From Bacillus marinisedimentorum (GTDB lineage: Bacteria > Bacillota > Bacilli > Bacillales > Bacillaceae_O): a DNA stretch of 64,000 nt. Of this stretch, positions 37,303-45,464 are shown piece by piece. The notes below the pieces were generated by a model. The model made no database searches. It had not been told where the DNA came from and saw only the letters and a program-made list of their open reading frames with translations. The stretch spans positions 23,126-87,125 of the forward strand of contig NZ_LWBL02000023.1 of NCBI RefSeq assembly GCF_001644195.2. The letters run 5' to 3'. Within the stretch, counting starts at the first letter, position 1. Every line of letters starts with the position of its first letter. A program made the position numbers and the translations under genes.

Positions 37303-37617
37303 ATAATCACCTTTCTAAATAGTCTGTATTTCAGCTGGTAAATATGACAGTCTTTTTCCATTTTAGCAAAATCATCTTTTTTCAACTATCCTGCCCCCGT
37401 TTAAATAAAATATTGGTTTCATTTAGTTTAGGATCGCTCGTAAATTTATAAACAATGCACTCCCAAGGAGTGATTTCGGTACAAGTCTTGGTATATTTTA
37501 CAAATCATCACTTTATAACTATTTAAGTTTGATATAATTATACATAAGCCATTAAATAAATACATAATTTTCAAGTAATTATTTCATAAGGAATTTATCT
37601 AAAAAGTAGGTGACGAT
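37303..37617. other. Promoter region of the helicase-DUF2290 unit
   Basis: AT-rich gap between divergent GIY-YIG and helicase genes. A TGATATAAT extended -10-like sequence lies at about 37531-37539. Nothing else is recognised. Confidence 0.4.
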
Positions 37618-39759
37618 TTGAAAAAGCATATTTTGTCTCAAGAATACTATAATGACCCAGTTACAATACGGTTAGTTGAATTTCTTGAACAAGAGCTTAT
37701 TGATCTAGAAGAAGCTACGTTATTTTACCGATACCCAATGATTCGGGAATTAGATGAGGAATTGCGTTATCCTAGCGTTTTACTTATTACCCCTATTCAT
37801 GGGATATTACTTTTCAAATGTGATGGTGTAACAAAGCAAAGGCATCATGAAGTAGATTTACTTGGAGAAGAATTATTACGAATTGAGGACTTACTATTTT
37901 CAAAACTTATTAAGAGTCCTAATAAAAAACTTAAAAAAGGTCGGCGTAATCTCTCTTTTAATTTGTCTTCTGCTCTATATCTTCCTAATTTCGAAGAAGA
38001 CGACATAGTTAGTACGGATGTTGAATTACTTACAACAAATAATGAGGTAAGAATCTTCCTCCAAGAATGCAAAGACGAAGAAATTGATGAAAAAATTTTC
38101 AAAGAGATTTTTTCAATTATAGAAAGTTCAACTGCGATTATAAAACCAAAAGAAAGAAACATCCAAGAGGGTAAAGATAACTCTAAGGCTGCTTTACTAA
38201 AGATGTTAGAAGAAGAAATAGCAACTTTCGATGAAGCACAAAAGTATGCAGCACTTTCACAATTAGAAGGTCCACAAAGAATTAGAGGATTGGCTGGAAC
38301 AGGAAAGACAATAATTCTTTGCATGAAGGCTGCTATCTTACATCTTAAGTACCCGGATAAAAAAATCTTATATACTTTCATGACCAAAAGTCTTTACGAT
38401 TATATCGAATTGCTTATAACAAGGTTTTACAAAGTCCTGGGTGATGGTCATCCTCCAAACCTAATTGATAAAATAAATATAATGCATGCATGGGGCGGAG
38501 ATAATCTTAAAGGTGTATATTACAATTCCTGTAAGATGAATGCTGTAGAACCAATACCATTTCGAAAAGCAGTACGTGCTGCTGGAAGTAGTAATGCTTT
38601 TGATTATATTTGTAAAGATTTATTAAGACAAACAAATGGAAGCTTAAAAAAAGAATATGATTATGTTTTAATGGATGAGGCCCAAGATTTTAAACCTTCG
38701 TTCTATCAAGTATGTAGAGCAATAGTTAAAAAAGACTGCCTTGTTTGGGGATATGATGACTTGCAAAATATATTCGATGTCACTATCCAGAATACAATTG
38801 AAACATTTCAAAATGAATACGGGGCTGAAGGTATTGATTTGAATGAACTCCAAAAAAGTTATCCAGATATGGATAATGACATTGTCCTGTCTAAATGTTA
38901 TAGAAACCCTAAAGAAATTTTAGTTACTGCACATGCATTAGGATTTGGAATAAATAACGACACACTTATACAATCTTTAGAAAACAACTCCCATTGGGAG
39001 GATTTGGGCTATAAAGTATTAGAAGGAAACAGTAAGAACGGAGACCATATGGTTATTGAAAGACTTCCAAAAAACAGCCCTCTGTCAATCTCCGAATATC
39101 AAGGTCCAGACGATATTATTGAACTGTACTCTGCAAAAGATTTTAATGATGAAGTAAATTGGGTATGTAATACAGTCCAATTTAGCATAGAAGAAGATGG
39201 TTTAAGACCAGACGATATAATTGTTATATCTCTTGATGATAGAAATATGAAAAGTTATTTTGAAAACATCAGTAGTGAATTATTAAGTCGAAAAATATTC
39301 ACTCATAATTTATCAACAAATACTTATCAAAAAGGATTTTCTGAAGATAACTGTGTAACTTTGTCATCAGTATATAAAGCTAAAGGACACGAAGCCGCAA
39401 TGGTAATAGTTATAGGTTGCGATGTTTTTGAAAATAAAAAATATGATCGGAGCATGCGGAACAAAATTTTCACGGCTTTTACCAGAGCTAAAGCATGGTT
39501 AAAAGTAAGTGGAATGAACATCGAAGATGATTCTATTTATAGGGAAATAAATAAGATAAAGGAAGACCAATTTATTCTGGATTTTATATATAAAGAAGCT
39601 CACATAATACAAAGAGACCTTACTGAAGAACATGCTAAAAAATCCACCTTAAGAGACTTAGTGTTTGAAATGGTGGATGAATTAAAAAAGAAAGGTTATT
39701 CAGAACAAGAAATTAAAGAAATGGTTAAAGAACGACAAATAGAGGATGATAAGGAATGA
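37618..39759 (+). CDS. UvrD/Rep-like superfamily 1 helicase
   Basis: A 713-aa protein. The first 200 residues resemble a degenerate NERD/REase-like fold (SVLLITPIHGILLFKCDG), without an obvious catalytic set. The SF1 core follows: Walker A GLAGTGKT (about 224-231), Walker B LMDEAQDF (about 350-357), CYRNPKEI (about 425), motif V region SSVYKAKGHEAAMV (about 583-596) and motif VI FTAFTRAKAW (about 618-628). A helical tail follows. TTG start with AGGTGAC upstream. Its stop overlaps the next start as ATGA. Likely a DNA helicase/translocase of a two-gene accessory module. Confidence 0.85.
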   Translation: MKKHILSQEYYNDPVTIRLVEFLEQELIDLEEATLFYRYPMIRELDEELRYPSVLLITPIHGILLFKCDGVTKQRHHEVDLLGEELLRIEDLLFSKLIKSPNKKLKKGRRNLSFNLSSALYLPNFEEDDIVSTDVELLTTNNEVRIFLQECKDEEIDEKIFKEIFSIIESSTAIIKPKERNIQEGKDNSKAALLKMLEEEIATFDEAQKYAALSQLEGPQRIRGLAGTGKTIILCMKAAILHLKYPDKKILYTFMTKSLYDYIELLITRFYKVLGDGHPPNLIDKINIMHAWGGDNLKGVYYNSCKMNAVEPIPFRKAVRAAGSSNAFDYICKDLLRQTNGSLKKEYDYVLMDEAQDFKPSFYQVCRAIVKKDCLVWGYDDLQNIFDVTIQNTIETFQNEYGAEGIDLNELQKSYPDMDNDIVLSKCYRNPKEILVTAHALGFGINNDTLIQSLENNSHWEDLGYKVLEGNSKNGDHMVIERLPKNSPLSISEYQGPDDIIELYSAKDFNDEVNWVCNTVQFSIEEDGLRPDDIIVISLDDRNMKSYFENISSELLSRKIFTHNLSTNTYQKGFSEDNCVTLSSVYKAKGHEAAMVIVIGCDVFENKKYDRSMRNKIFTAFTRAKAWLKVSGMNIEDDSIYREINKIKEDQFILDFIYKEAHIIQRDLTEEHAKKSTLRDLVFEMVDELKKKGYSEQEIKEMVKERQIEDDKE

Positions 39760-40463
39760 ATATTGGTTCTTTTTTAAGTTCCTTAAGAGACGTTAAATAT
39801 ACTCTAAAAGAAGCTGAACTTCTAAAAGAAATAAATACCACCAGAGAAATAACATTAGACTTCGGTAAATTTTCTGAAAGTTTCCTACAAGTTTTCCAGA
39901 AAAATGACTATAGTAAAATATACAGAACAGCAATGGAAAATAATGACTATGATTTTCTTTTAACTGATGACTCTTTTTTTCAGTTTTCTTGTACACCAAA
40001 GGAAGGAAATTTAGAGCATGGTTCAATAAGGTATGCATATTATGAAAACCCAAGAAATTATCCAACCTATGAAGAATTTATTGAAACTATAGGTTTTTCT
40101 TACGAGCAATGTAGAGATGAGTTCCAAAATGAGTATGAACAATCAATAGCAGAAGCTAAACTGAAAAACACAGTTACACCTATAAGATATGATTATGATT
40201 TCCAGCTATATGAACCTATTCACCATCCCATATCCCATATTCATATTGGTCACAATAATGAATTAAGACTTCCATCGGATAAAATTTTAACACCTGCAAA
40301 GTTTGTTAATTTCGTATTGCAAAATACTTATAGGAGACAATGGAAAAGTACTTTTCAGAATGATAAGTTTAGAAATAAAGTTTTAACAGCAAAAAGAAGG
40401 TGTTTTAAAGTAGATGATAGTTACTTTACAAGAGATGAACAAGAGTTCTTATTTATAGTATAA
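39756..40463 (+). CDS. DUF2290 domain protein
   Basis: A 235-aa protein recognised as DUF2290 by the segment RYDYDFQLYEPIHHPISHIHIGHNN (about 145-168) and the LTPAKFVNFVLQNTYRRQW region (about 183-201). The conserved histidines (HHP, SHxHIG) look like a metal or catalytic site. No function is known to me. It is translationally coupled to the SF1 helicase (ATGA overlap), so the two probably act together. Confidence 0.75.
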   Translation: MNIGSFLSSLRDVKYTLKEAELLKEINTTREITLDFGKFSESFLQVFQKNDYSKIYRTAMENNDYDFLLTDDSFFQFSCTPKEGNLEHGSIRYAYYENPRNYPTYEEFIETIGFSYEQCRDEFQNEYEQSIAEAKLKNTVTPIRYDYDFQLYEPIHHPISHIHIGHNNELRLPSDKILTPAKFVNFVLQNTYRRQWKSTFQNDKFRNKVLTAKRRCFKVDDSYFTRDEQEFLFIV

Positions 40464-40660
40464 AAGTTAATTACTTTTAAGAATTGTATCCCCTTCTTTT
40501 TGAAGAAGACAATGGATTGTTGAAAATCACAATTAACTGTGATGCAGTCTGATTAAGTAGTGTCTAAGGACGTTTTATGGAATCACCCTGTCGGTGAGGG
40601 TGTATTCACTAAAAATACTTCAATATATTTGGTGTAATACTGTAAACCCTCCCCCCCAAT

Positions 40661-40701
40661 TAAAAAGAGCATATTGCTATTGCAAATGCTTTTTTTTTTT
40701 T
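40661..40701 (+). terminator. Intrinsic terminator near the right end of the element
   Basis: Stem AAAAAGAGCATATTGC / TTGCAAATGCTTTTT (imperfect), followed by more than ten T residues. Confidence 0.7.
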
Positions 40702-40842
40702 GAAAAAACCTTTATATCGCCCGAATGTATCCAAAAATGTATTGATAAAAAAATTGATATAAGTCCTGTATAATATAACAATAGAAAAGCACATCATAAA
40801 GAATTAATTTTACGAATTGAAATTAAAAACTACTCACAAAAA

Positions 40843-40862
40843 AAGAAGCGTAGCCGCTTCTT
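40843..40862. terminator. Hairpin near the attachment site
   Basis: Stem AAGAAGCG/CGCTTCTT with a 4-nt loop and A-rich sequence on the left, so it may terminate minus-strand transcription entering from the chromosome. Confidence 0.45.
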
Positions 40863-40909
40863 ATATATCGGAAACCTTTTAAATGCTAAAGATATATTAA
40901 TTAGTTTTT

Positions 40910-40935
40910 GGTCACAACATGGTCACATTGGTCAC
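40910..40935 (+). promoter_or_regulatory. Three GGTCAC repeats at the right end of the element
   Basis: GGTCAC occurs at 40910, 40921 and 40930, spaced 11 and 9 bases, the last touching the start of the 218-bp repeat. With the two copies at the left end they are likely integrase arm sites. Confidence 0.5.
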
Positions 40936-41151
40936 GAAAATGCTTCAAACCATCTGGCAATCGGCAATGCGTATGCGTTTTGTATAGAAGGCGGCAAAAC
41001 GATGTCTCAGGATGAACTGGCAGACAACGGCCTGAACGAAAGCCTCACCCACGTGGATTTCATGATCGGCTCCGCAGAAATGGATATCGACGGCGAGCTG
41101 GCAGACGGCACGCGCGAACCAATATTCCGGAACGGCAACTGGGCGTTTTAA
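40934..41151 (+). pseudogene. Displaced 3' fragment of the aminopeptidase gene (attR side)
   Basis: This 218-bp segment is identical to 25236-25453 and encodes only the last ~71 residues of the M29 aminopeptidase, without start or promoter. It marks the right boundary of the integrated element; the sequence after it (41152 on) is the original chromosomal sequence downstream of the gene. Confidence 0.92.
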
Positions 41152-41167
41152 TCAGTCATAAAGCTAA

Positions 41168-41278
41168 GAACAAAAGCGCAAGGCGGACGCATAAGCGGAG
41201 TCCCCGCAGGAAGGTGATCTTTCCTTCCGAAGGGATCGCCGCTTATGGCGCAAGCCGCTGGTGCCTGGAGCTGGACAG
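41168..41278. repeat. Interspersed palindromic repeat family B, copy 1
   Basis: The segment GAACAAAAGCGCAAGG ... GCATAAGCGG ... CCCGCAGGAAGGTGATCTT ... CCGCTTATGG ... GCCTGGAGCTGGA recurs at 63354-63480. Internal parts can form hairpins (ATAAGCGG/CCGCTTAT; GGAAGG/CCTTCC). In the uninterrupted chromosome it would lie right after the aminopeptidase stop. Confidence 0.8.
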
Positions 41279-41323
41279 TAATCTTACTTGAACAAGTTAT
41301 ACTTTCTTACCTTATTAAGAAAA

Positions 41324-41346
41324 ACCGGGCGAAAACCACGCCCGGT
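41324..41346 (-). terminator. Intrinsic terminator
   Basis: Stem ACCGGGCG/CGCCCGGT with T-rich sequence downstream on the minus strand, just after the small zinc-ribbon gene. Confidence 0.75.
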
Positions 41347-41350
41347 CCTT

Positions 41351-41473
41351 TTAGTCCAGATCCGATAACTTGTGCTCATAGCCCTGGATACTGGTGTAAT
41401 GTTCGGGATGCATTTCCCCTCCACATTGTTCACAGATGAATCTCGGCGGGGTCGATGGATCACCGATGGCCAT
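41351..41473 (-). CDS. Small zinc-ribbon-like protein
   Basis: A 40-aa frame from ATG at 41473 contains FICEQCGGEMHPEHY, one CxxC plus a possible HxxH partner, so it may bind zinc. A longer frame to 41572 runs through the terminator of the upstream gene and is rejected as N-terminus. The ribosome binding site is weak (AGGGAA). A terminator follows the stop. Function unknown. Confidence 0.45.
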   Translation of the reverse strand: MAIGDPSTPPRFICEQCGGEMHPEHYTSIQGYEHKLSDLD

Positions 41474-41528
41474 TTCATCCAGTTCCCTGACGACACAGCG
41501 CTTAAGATTTTTAATTTCCTTAACAGAG

Positions 41529-41556
41529 AAAAAGCCGGCGCAGCATGCCGGCTTTT
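41529..41556 (-). terminator. Intrinsic terminator
   Basis: Stem AAAGCCGGC/GCCGGCTTT, followed on the minus strand by TTTTTCTC, immediately after the gene at 41557. Confidence 0.8.
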
Positions 41557-41787
41557 TCATATATGGTTCCATTTTTCGGTTCCTCTTTCGAAAAGATCAG
41601 CCTCGCTTGTCTTCCCCATCCGTTTTTCATGGATTTGCCGGGCTTGCTGAAAAAACTGATCGTTCTTAAACTCCCCTTTTAATGATTTGCGTACAAGCAT
41701 TTTCTCTTCTTCATTAATCCGCAACCCGATTAATTTCAGTGATGCACAGGCCCGCTGCAACGCATCTTCAACGCTTTCATTATACAT
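41557..41787 (-). CDS. Small protein with weak similarity to VbhA-type antitoxins
   Basis: A 76-aa soluble helical protein. The run AxASLKLIGLRINEEEKMLVRKSLKGEF recalls the AxASxxIEG...GE pattern of VbhA-type Fic antitoxins, but the inhibitory S-x-x-x-E-G core is not strictly present (LIGLRI) and no Fic toxin gene is adjacent. GGGGGAAG-type site upstream of the ATG. I leave the function open. Confidence 0.55.
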   Translation of the reverse strand: MYNESVEDALQRACASLKLIGLRINEEEKMLVRKSLKGEFKNDQFFQQARQIHEKRMGKTSEADLFERGTEKWNHI

Positions 41788-41947
41788 ACACTTCCCCCCG
41801 GCTGAATGTGTTGATTAAAAAGAGCCATACACTTGCTTATTCGTATAAATTGTAAAAATGATGACGGTACGTCAGGGCACCAGCCTTTATTCTGGATATT
41901 TGCCGATATGACCGGCTGTTCCGCCAATATTCCTTTCAGCATATAAG

Positions 41948-41975
41948 AAGCCCCTCTCCACCTGGAGAAGGGCTT
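41948..41975 (-). terminator. Intrinsic terminator
   Basis: Imperfect stem AAGCCC.TCTCC / GGAGA.GGGCTT follows the 58-aa gene on the minus strand. Confidence 0.6.
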
Positions 41976-41981
41976 GCCAAT

Positions 41982-42158
41982 TTATTCATCCCGAAGCAAG
42001 TCAGGATTTTCACGTTTTGCCCGGCGCACTTTCGGTTTCCGGATGCCTCCCGCTATATCCGCCTTTTTGAATTCATGGGAATACTTTACTTCCTGTGCAT
42101 CTGATAAACTAAAGCCTTTCTCATCTGTTGGCTGGTATTGAGCATTATTTCTTGCCAT
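41982..42158 (-). CDS. Hypothetical 58-aa charged protein
   Basis: ATG at 42158 has AAGGAGG nine bases upstream and encodes a 58-aa hydrophilic peptide starting MARNNAQYQPTDEKGFS and ending RRAKRENPDLLRDE. The middle (VKYSHEF) faintly recalls small spore-former proteins such as YfhD, but not enough to assign. It has its own terminator. Confidence 0.6.
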   Translation of the reverse strand: MARNNAQYQPTDEKGFSLSDAQEVKYSHEFKKADIAGGIRKPKVRRAKRENPDLLRDE

Positions 42159-42268
42159 TTCTATCATCCTCCTTTTTTTCTTGATGAGGCAAGAATCAAA
42201 GAGAGCTGCTTACTCTTACTATTTTCTTCCCTATATAGATGATCTAAAACATCCTTGACAGAGATCGT

Positions 42269-43078
42269 CTAAGCCACCACTTCCTCAAGCACTTTTTCTT
42301 CCTTCTGGTTCAATAGATTTTTTGGCACCCGGTCATCGATCGGCTTATTCATATTGTTCTCAATTTCAGCGATTTCTTCTTTCTTGCCGACAAGATAAAT
42401 TCGCTGCCACTCATCTTTCTTCGCCATTTTATCCAGCTTCGGTGCCAGGCTTTTGTACCAGCGTTTTTGATTGACGCGGATACTGTCTTCATACTTATGC
42501 TGCTGGACACCTGATCCCTGCGTCCCTCCGCGCATGGGATTGCCTGCGGTTGGCTGTCCTTTGTATTTCCGCCAATCTTCGGTCTCAAGATCGAGCATGT
42601 ATTCCTTTGTATTGTGCACGACGCCAAGTTCCGCTTCCATAATTTTGACATGGTTTTGCTGGACAAGGATTATCCCGGATTTAGGGAATTCCCGGTTCAA
42701 CTGTTTCAGCTGTTCAAGGCGCGGTTTGGTTTCCCAAAAAAACTCTGTTTCAACTCTCATTTGAAGCGTTTCGCCAAACCAGACGGTTTCATCGGCTGAA
42801 GCAAAGACGACAATGCTCTTTAAATGATCGAGGTGATGGTTTTCCACAAAGTTTTCCGTACGGGACCTGACCTTCCTGAAATTTTTCAATTCTTCCTTGT
42901 TGCCGCTGTTTTCAACATATTCTTCGAAATTATTCATCGCATTCTTTAATTGGATTTTCCATTCTCCCCCCTGATGGCCGGGGTCTGAAGGATCCATATT
43001 CAAATACATTGTTAACACTTTCTCAGGCTTTTCGAGCTGGATTTTTTCAAGTGTTCGAATTCGATCTGTCATAGACAT
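42269..43078 (-). CDS. VLRF1/baeRF-type (aeRF1-like) protein
   Basis: A 269-aa protein resembling the bacterial archaeo-eukaryotic release-factor-like (VLRF1) family: start TLEKIQLEKPEKVLTMYLNMDPSDPGH, then SIVVFASADETVWFGETLQM and a middle domain with GIILVQQNHVKIMEAELG and DLETEDWRKYKGQ. Characterised relatives (Vms1/ANKZF1) release peptidyl-tRNA on stalled ribosomes; bacterial members are poorly studied. AAAGGTGG precedes the ATG. It stands alone. Confidence 0.7.
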   Translation of the reverse strand: MSMTDRIRTLEKIQLEKPEKVLTMYLNMDPSDPGHQGGEWKIQLKNAMNNFEEYVENSGNKEELKNFRKVRSRTENFVENHHLDHLKSIVVFASADETVWFGETLQMRVETEFFWETKPRLEQLKQLNREFPKSGIILVQQNHVKIMEAELGVVHNTKEYMLDLETEDWRKYKGQPTAGNPMRGGTQGSGVQQHKYEDSIRVNQKRWYKSLAPKLDKMAKKDEWQRIYLVGKKEEIAEIENNMNKPIDDRVPKNLLNQKEEKVLEEVVA

Positions 43079-43754
43079 GTGTTTGGTCCACCTTTCGGTC
43101 CTGAAATGGTATCCTTTTCATTCAATGCTCTGTAAAACGGCCTTGTTGTTTTTCGCCCAAGGCACTCACATTCCGCTCCAATCCACATTGTGCTTTGACA
43201 CAGGCTTATTCAATTGTCTATAGTAATGTTTTTCCGCTCCTGCACTTGATTAAACAAAAAATCCCAGCAAAAGAGGCGGATAGTTCCCTATTAATTCTGT
43301 TTAGTTAGGGGCTGTTAAGAAAAGTAGTTTAGATAACATGGGAAACAACAGTTCCCAGCCAGTATGGAATCACAAGTTTTTTATGCTCCACTTTTAACTC
43401 TCTCCATATCCTTTCATTCATTAACAAATCAGCAATTGAAATCGCATAATGGATTGACAGGACAATAAGTGGTGTCATTTGAAGTGTTTGTAAGAAGAGG
43501 AGGGATAGAGCTTACCCGTTCCTTTCGGCTGCAGGCATTCGCTTTCACCACGGGCCCAAGTACGACATCCGTTCCGGTTCCCCTCCGGTTTTTGTGCTAT
43601 TTATTGTGAGAAGTAACCAGTGATTTCAAATGATAATTACTGTGTCATTTTAGGCCTTCTCTACAGGATTCAAACTCATACATATACGGGTACCCCTATT
43701 TACACTCCCTTCATAGTGGAAACTTTGAAAAGTTGTCAAAAAGTTGTGTCCGAT
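43079..43754. other. Intergenic region, no gene supported
   Basis: Nearly 700 bases without a coding frame I would defend. It includes a partial repeat (43516-43592). The remaining sequence is AT-rich and shows no tRNA or riboswitch pattern. Confidence 0.5.
43516..43592 (-). repeat. Partial, inverted copy of the repeat at 17080-17275
   Basis: Read on the minus strand, GGAACGGATGTCG.ACTTG, GGTGAAAGCGAATGCCTGCA and CCGAAAGGAAC align with the right half of the copy at 17200-17270, including the part that is extra relative to the short form of that repeat. Confidence 0.6.
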
Positions 43755-43778
43755 TTGTAAATACTGCCATATTTACAA
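43755..43778. promoter_or_regulatory. Palindromic operator upstream of doxX copies
   Basis: TTGTAAATA-CTGCCA-TATTTACAA is a perfect 9-6-9 inverted repeat, 72 bases before the first doxX start. The regulator is unknown; redox or quinone-sensing MarR/DUF24 regulators control doxX-like catD in B. subtilis, so such a protein is a candidate. Confidence 0.55.
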
Positions 43779-43849
43779 CACTTTTCTACCACATTTCGAT
43801 ATATTGAAAGTGTAATAGATATCACATTTTTTATTAAGGAGTGAATCAA

Positions 43850-44353
43850 ATGTTTGTTAAATGGCTTCGTGAAAACACCATTGCTTCTTATCTTCTGACC
43901 ATCATTCGTGTGTATATCGGTTATCAGTGGCTCCATGCAGGCTGGGGAAAAGTGACGGGCGGATTTGATGCTTCCGGTTTTCTGAAAGGTTCCATCGGAA
44001 AAGCGTCCGGAGATCATCCGGCAGTGCAAGGCTGGTGGGCCAGCTTCCTGGAAGGATTCGCACTTCCGAATTCAGGACTCTTCAGTTTCATGGTCGGCGA
44101 GTTGCTTGTAGGCATTGGCCTTATTCTTGGAGGATTGACAACTTTCGCAGCTCTCATGGGTATCGTAATGAACTTTGCATTCATGTTTTCCGGCACAACC
44201 AGCACTAATCCGCAAATGACTCTTTTAACTATTTTCATTCTTGTCGCTGGATACAATGCAGCAAAAATCGGCATCGACCGCTGGATCATTCCGTTCATCC
44301 GCCAGTTCTATGCTAAAGATGATAAATCTGCGGCATATAACAAAGTATCCTGA
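43850..44353 (+). CDS. DoxX family membrane protein, copy 1
   Basis: A 167-aa four-helix DoxX family protein (start MFVKWLRENTIASYLL; GYQWLHAGWGKVTGGFD). ATG at 43850 with AAGGAG eight bases upstream; a GTG at 43841 overlaps that site. It is almost identical to the next gene but lacks two codons (Ala-Tyr) in the second membrane segment (FMVGEL against FMVAYGEL). Members support quinone or thiol redox pathways; the substrate here is unknown. Confidence 0.85.
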   Translation: MFVKWLRENTIASYLLTIIRVYIGYQWLHAGWGKVTGGFDASGFLKGSIGKASGDHPAVQGWWASFLEGFALPNSGLFSFMVGELLVGIGLILGGLTTFAALMGIVMNFAFMFSGTTSTNPQMTLLTIFILVAGYNAAKIGIDRWIIPFIRQFYAKDDKSAAYNKVS

Positions 44354-44398
44354 TTAAAGCATGTTAAATCACTAATTAAATGATTAGGAGTGAGTCAA

Positions 44399-44908
44399 AT
44401 GTTTGTTAAATGGCTTCGTGAAAACACCATTGCTTCTTATCTTCTGACCATCATTCGTGTGTATATCGGTTATCAGTGGCTCCATGCAGGCTGGGGAAAA
44501 GTGACGGGCGGATTTGATGCTTCCGGTTTCCTGAAAGGTTCCATCGGAAAAGCGTCCGGAGATCATCCGGCAGTGCAAGGCTGGTGGGCCAGCTTCCTGG
44601 AAGGATTCGCACTTCCGAATTCAGGACTCTTCAGTTTTATGGTCGCATACGGCGAGTTGCTTGTAGGCATTGGCCTTATTCTTGGAGGATTGACAACTTT
44701 CGCAGCTCTCATGGGTATCGTAATGAACTTTGCATTCATGTTTTCCGGCACAACCAGCACTAATCCGCAAATGACTCTTTTAACTATTTTCATTCTTGTC
44801 GCTGGATACAATGCAGCAAAAATCGGCATCGACCGCTGGATCATTCCGTTCATCCGCCAGTTCTATGCTAAAGATGATAAATCTGCGGCATATAATGAAG
44901 CGTCCTGA
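44399..44908 (+). CDS. DoxX family membrane protein, copy 2
   Basis: A 169-aa DoxX protein, nearly identical to copy 1 at the DNA level over its whole length, with the intact FMVAYGEL segment. It has its own AGGAG site 45 bases after copy 1. The C-terminal four residues differ slightly (NEAS against NKVS). A very strong terminator follows. The pair is a recent tandem duplication or a gene-converted one. Confidence 0.85.
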   Translation: MFVKWLRENTIASYLLTIIRVYIGYQWLHAGWGKVTGGFDASGFLKGSIGKASGDHPAVQGWWASFLEGFALPNSGLFSFMVAYGELLVGIGLILGGLTTFAALMGIVMNFAFMFSGTTSTNPQMTLLTIFILVAGYNAAKIGIDRWIIPFIRQFYAKDDKSAAYNEAS

Positions 44909-44932
44909 GCGACTCATGATTTACTTCAATAA

Positions 44933-44967
44933 AAATAACCGGCAGCTGACACAGCTGCCGGTTATTT
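44933..44967. terminator. Strong bidirectional terminator
   Basis: A 16-bp stem (AAATAACCGGCAGCTG and its complement) with a 3-nt loop separates the doxX pair from the converging gene that ends at 44968. Confidence 0.9.
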
Positions 44968-45318
44968 TTACTCCTTTGTCACCGTATATGACGCCCTTGA
45001 ACTCTCAAGGTGTATGCGGCTCTCTGATACATCAACGTTATGGAGGCCTGCAAGCGGAATTTCGTAATCGTTCTGCGGCAAATCCTGGACGTCCTTCTCG
45101 GCACTGATGCTTCCATGGCCACGCAGCTTCAAGAGATGCTCACCAAGATAGTCATCAAGAGTAGCGGGCCGGTCGACCCACTCGACATCCAGCAAATTCA
45201 TCGTCACTTCATCAAGGTCCCGCTGTTCATGTTTGCGAATGGAAATATCGCTTCCTTTCCATTCAGACAAAGCAAATTTCAGTTTACCTACTAATTCAAG
45301 TTTCTGTTCTTCGTTCAT
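44968..45318 (-). CDS. Hypothetical acidic 116-aa protein
   Basis: ATG at 45318 (MNEEQKLELVGKLKFAL) follows AGGTG; an earlier in-frame ATG at 45363 lacks a site. The protein is hydrophilic and acidic, with mixed helix and strand and no membrane segment. It ends at the shared terminator. No family recognised. Confidence 0.55.
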   Translation of the reverse strand: MNEEQKLELVGKLKFALSEWKGSDISIRKHEQRDLDEVTMNLLDVEWVDRPATLDDYLGEHLLKLRGHGSISAEKDVQDLPQNDYEIPLAGLHNVDVSESRIHLESSRASYTVTKE

Positions 45319-45464
45319 TGTCTTCACCTCACCGATAAATTTCCCACTTTTTGCAACTCTCACACATCTTCTTTTTAAAATGGCTGTAAATAAATTGTGT
45401 TTGTTAGGTTGGCCGGCTTAAACGGAATTGTTGATTTCAGCTCCAGCTACTCCCTTTCAGCAAT

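Larger units (their letters stand above)
40464..40933. other. Right end of the element, non-coding
   Basis: The gap holds two hairpins (40661-40701 and 40843-40862) and three GGTCAC repeats next to the attachment repeat. No gene is supported. Confidence 0.55.

Noticed and set aside
25454..40933. Island as an integrative conjugative element or intact prophage
   Set aside because: No relaxase, coupling protein, type IV secretion, terminase, capsid or tail genes are visible.
41474..41572. N-terminal extension of the small zinc-ribbon protein
   Set aside because: It runs through the terminator hairpin of the preceding gene.
44014..44298. Antisense open frames over both doxX copies
   Set aside because: They mirror the duplicated doxX genes; the plus-strand frames have ribosome binding sites and membrane-protein character.
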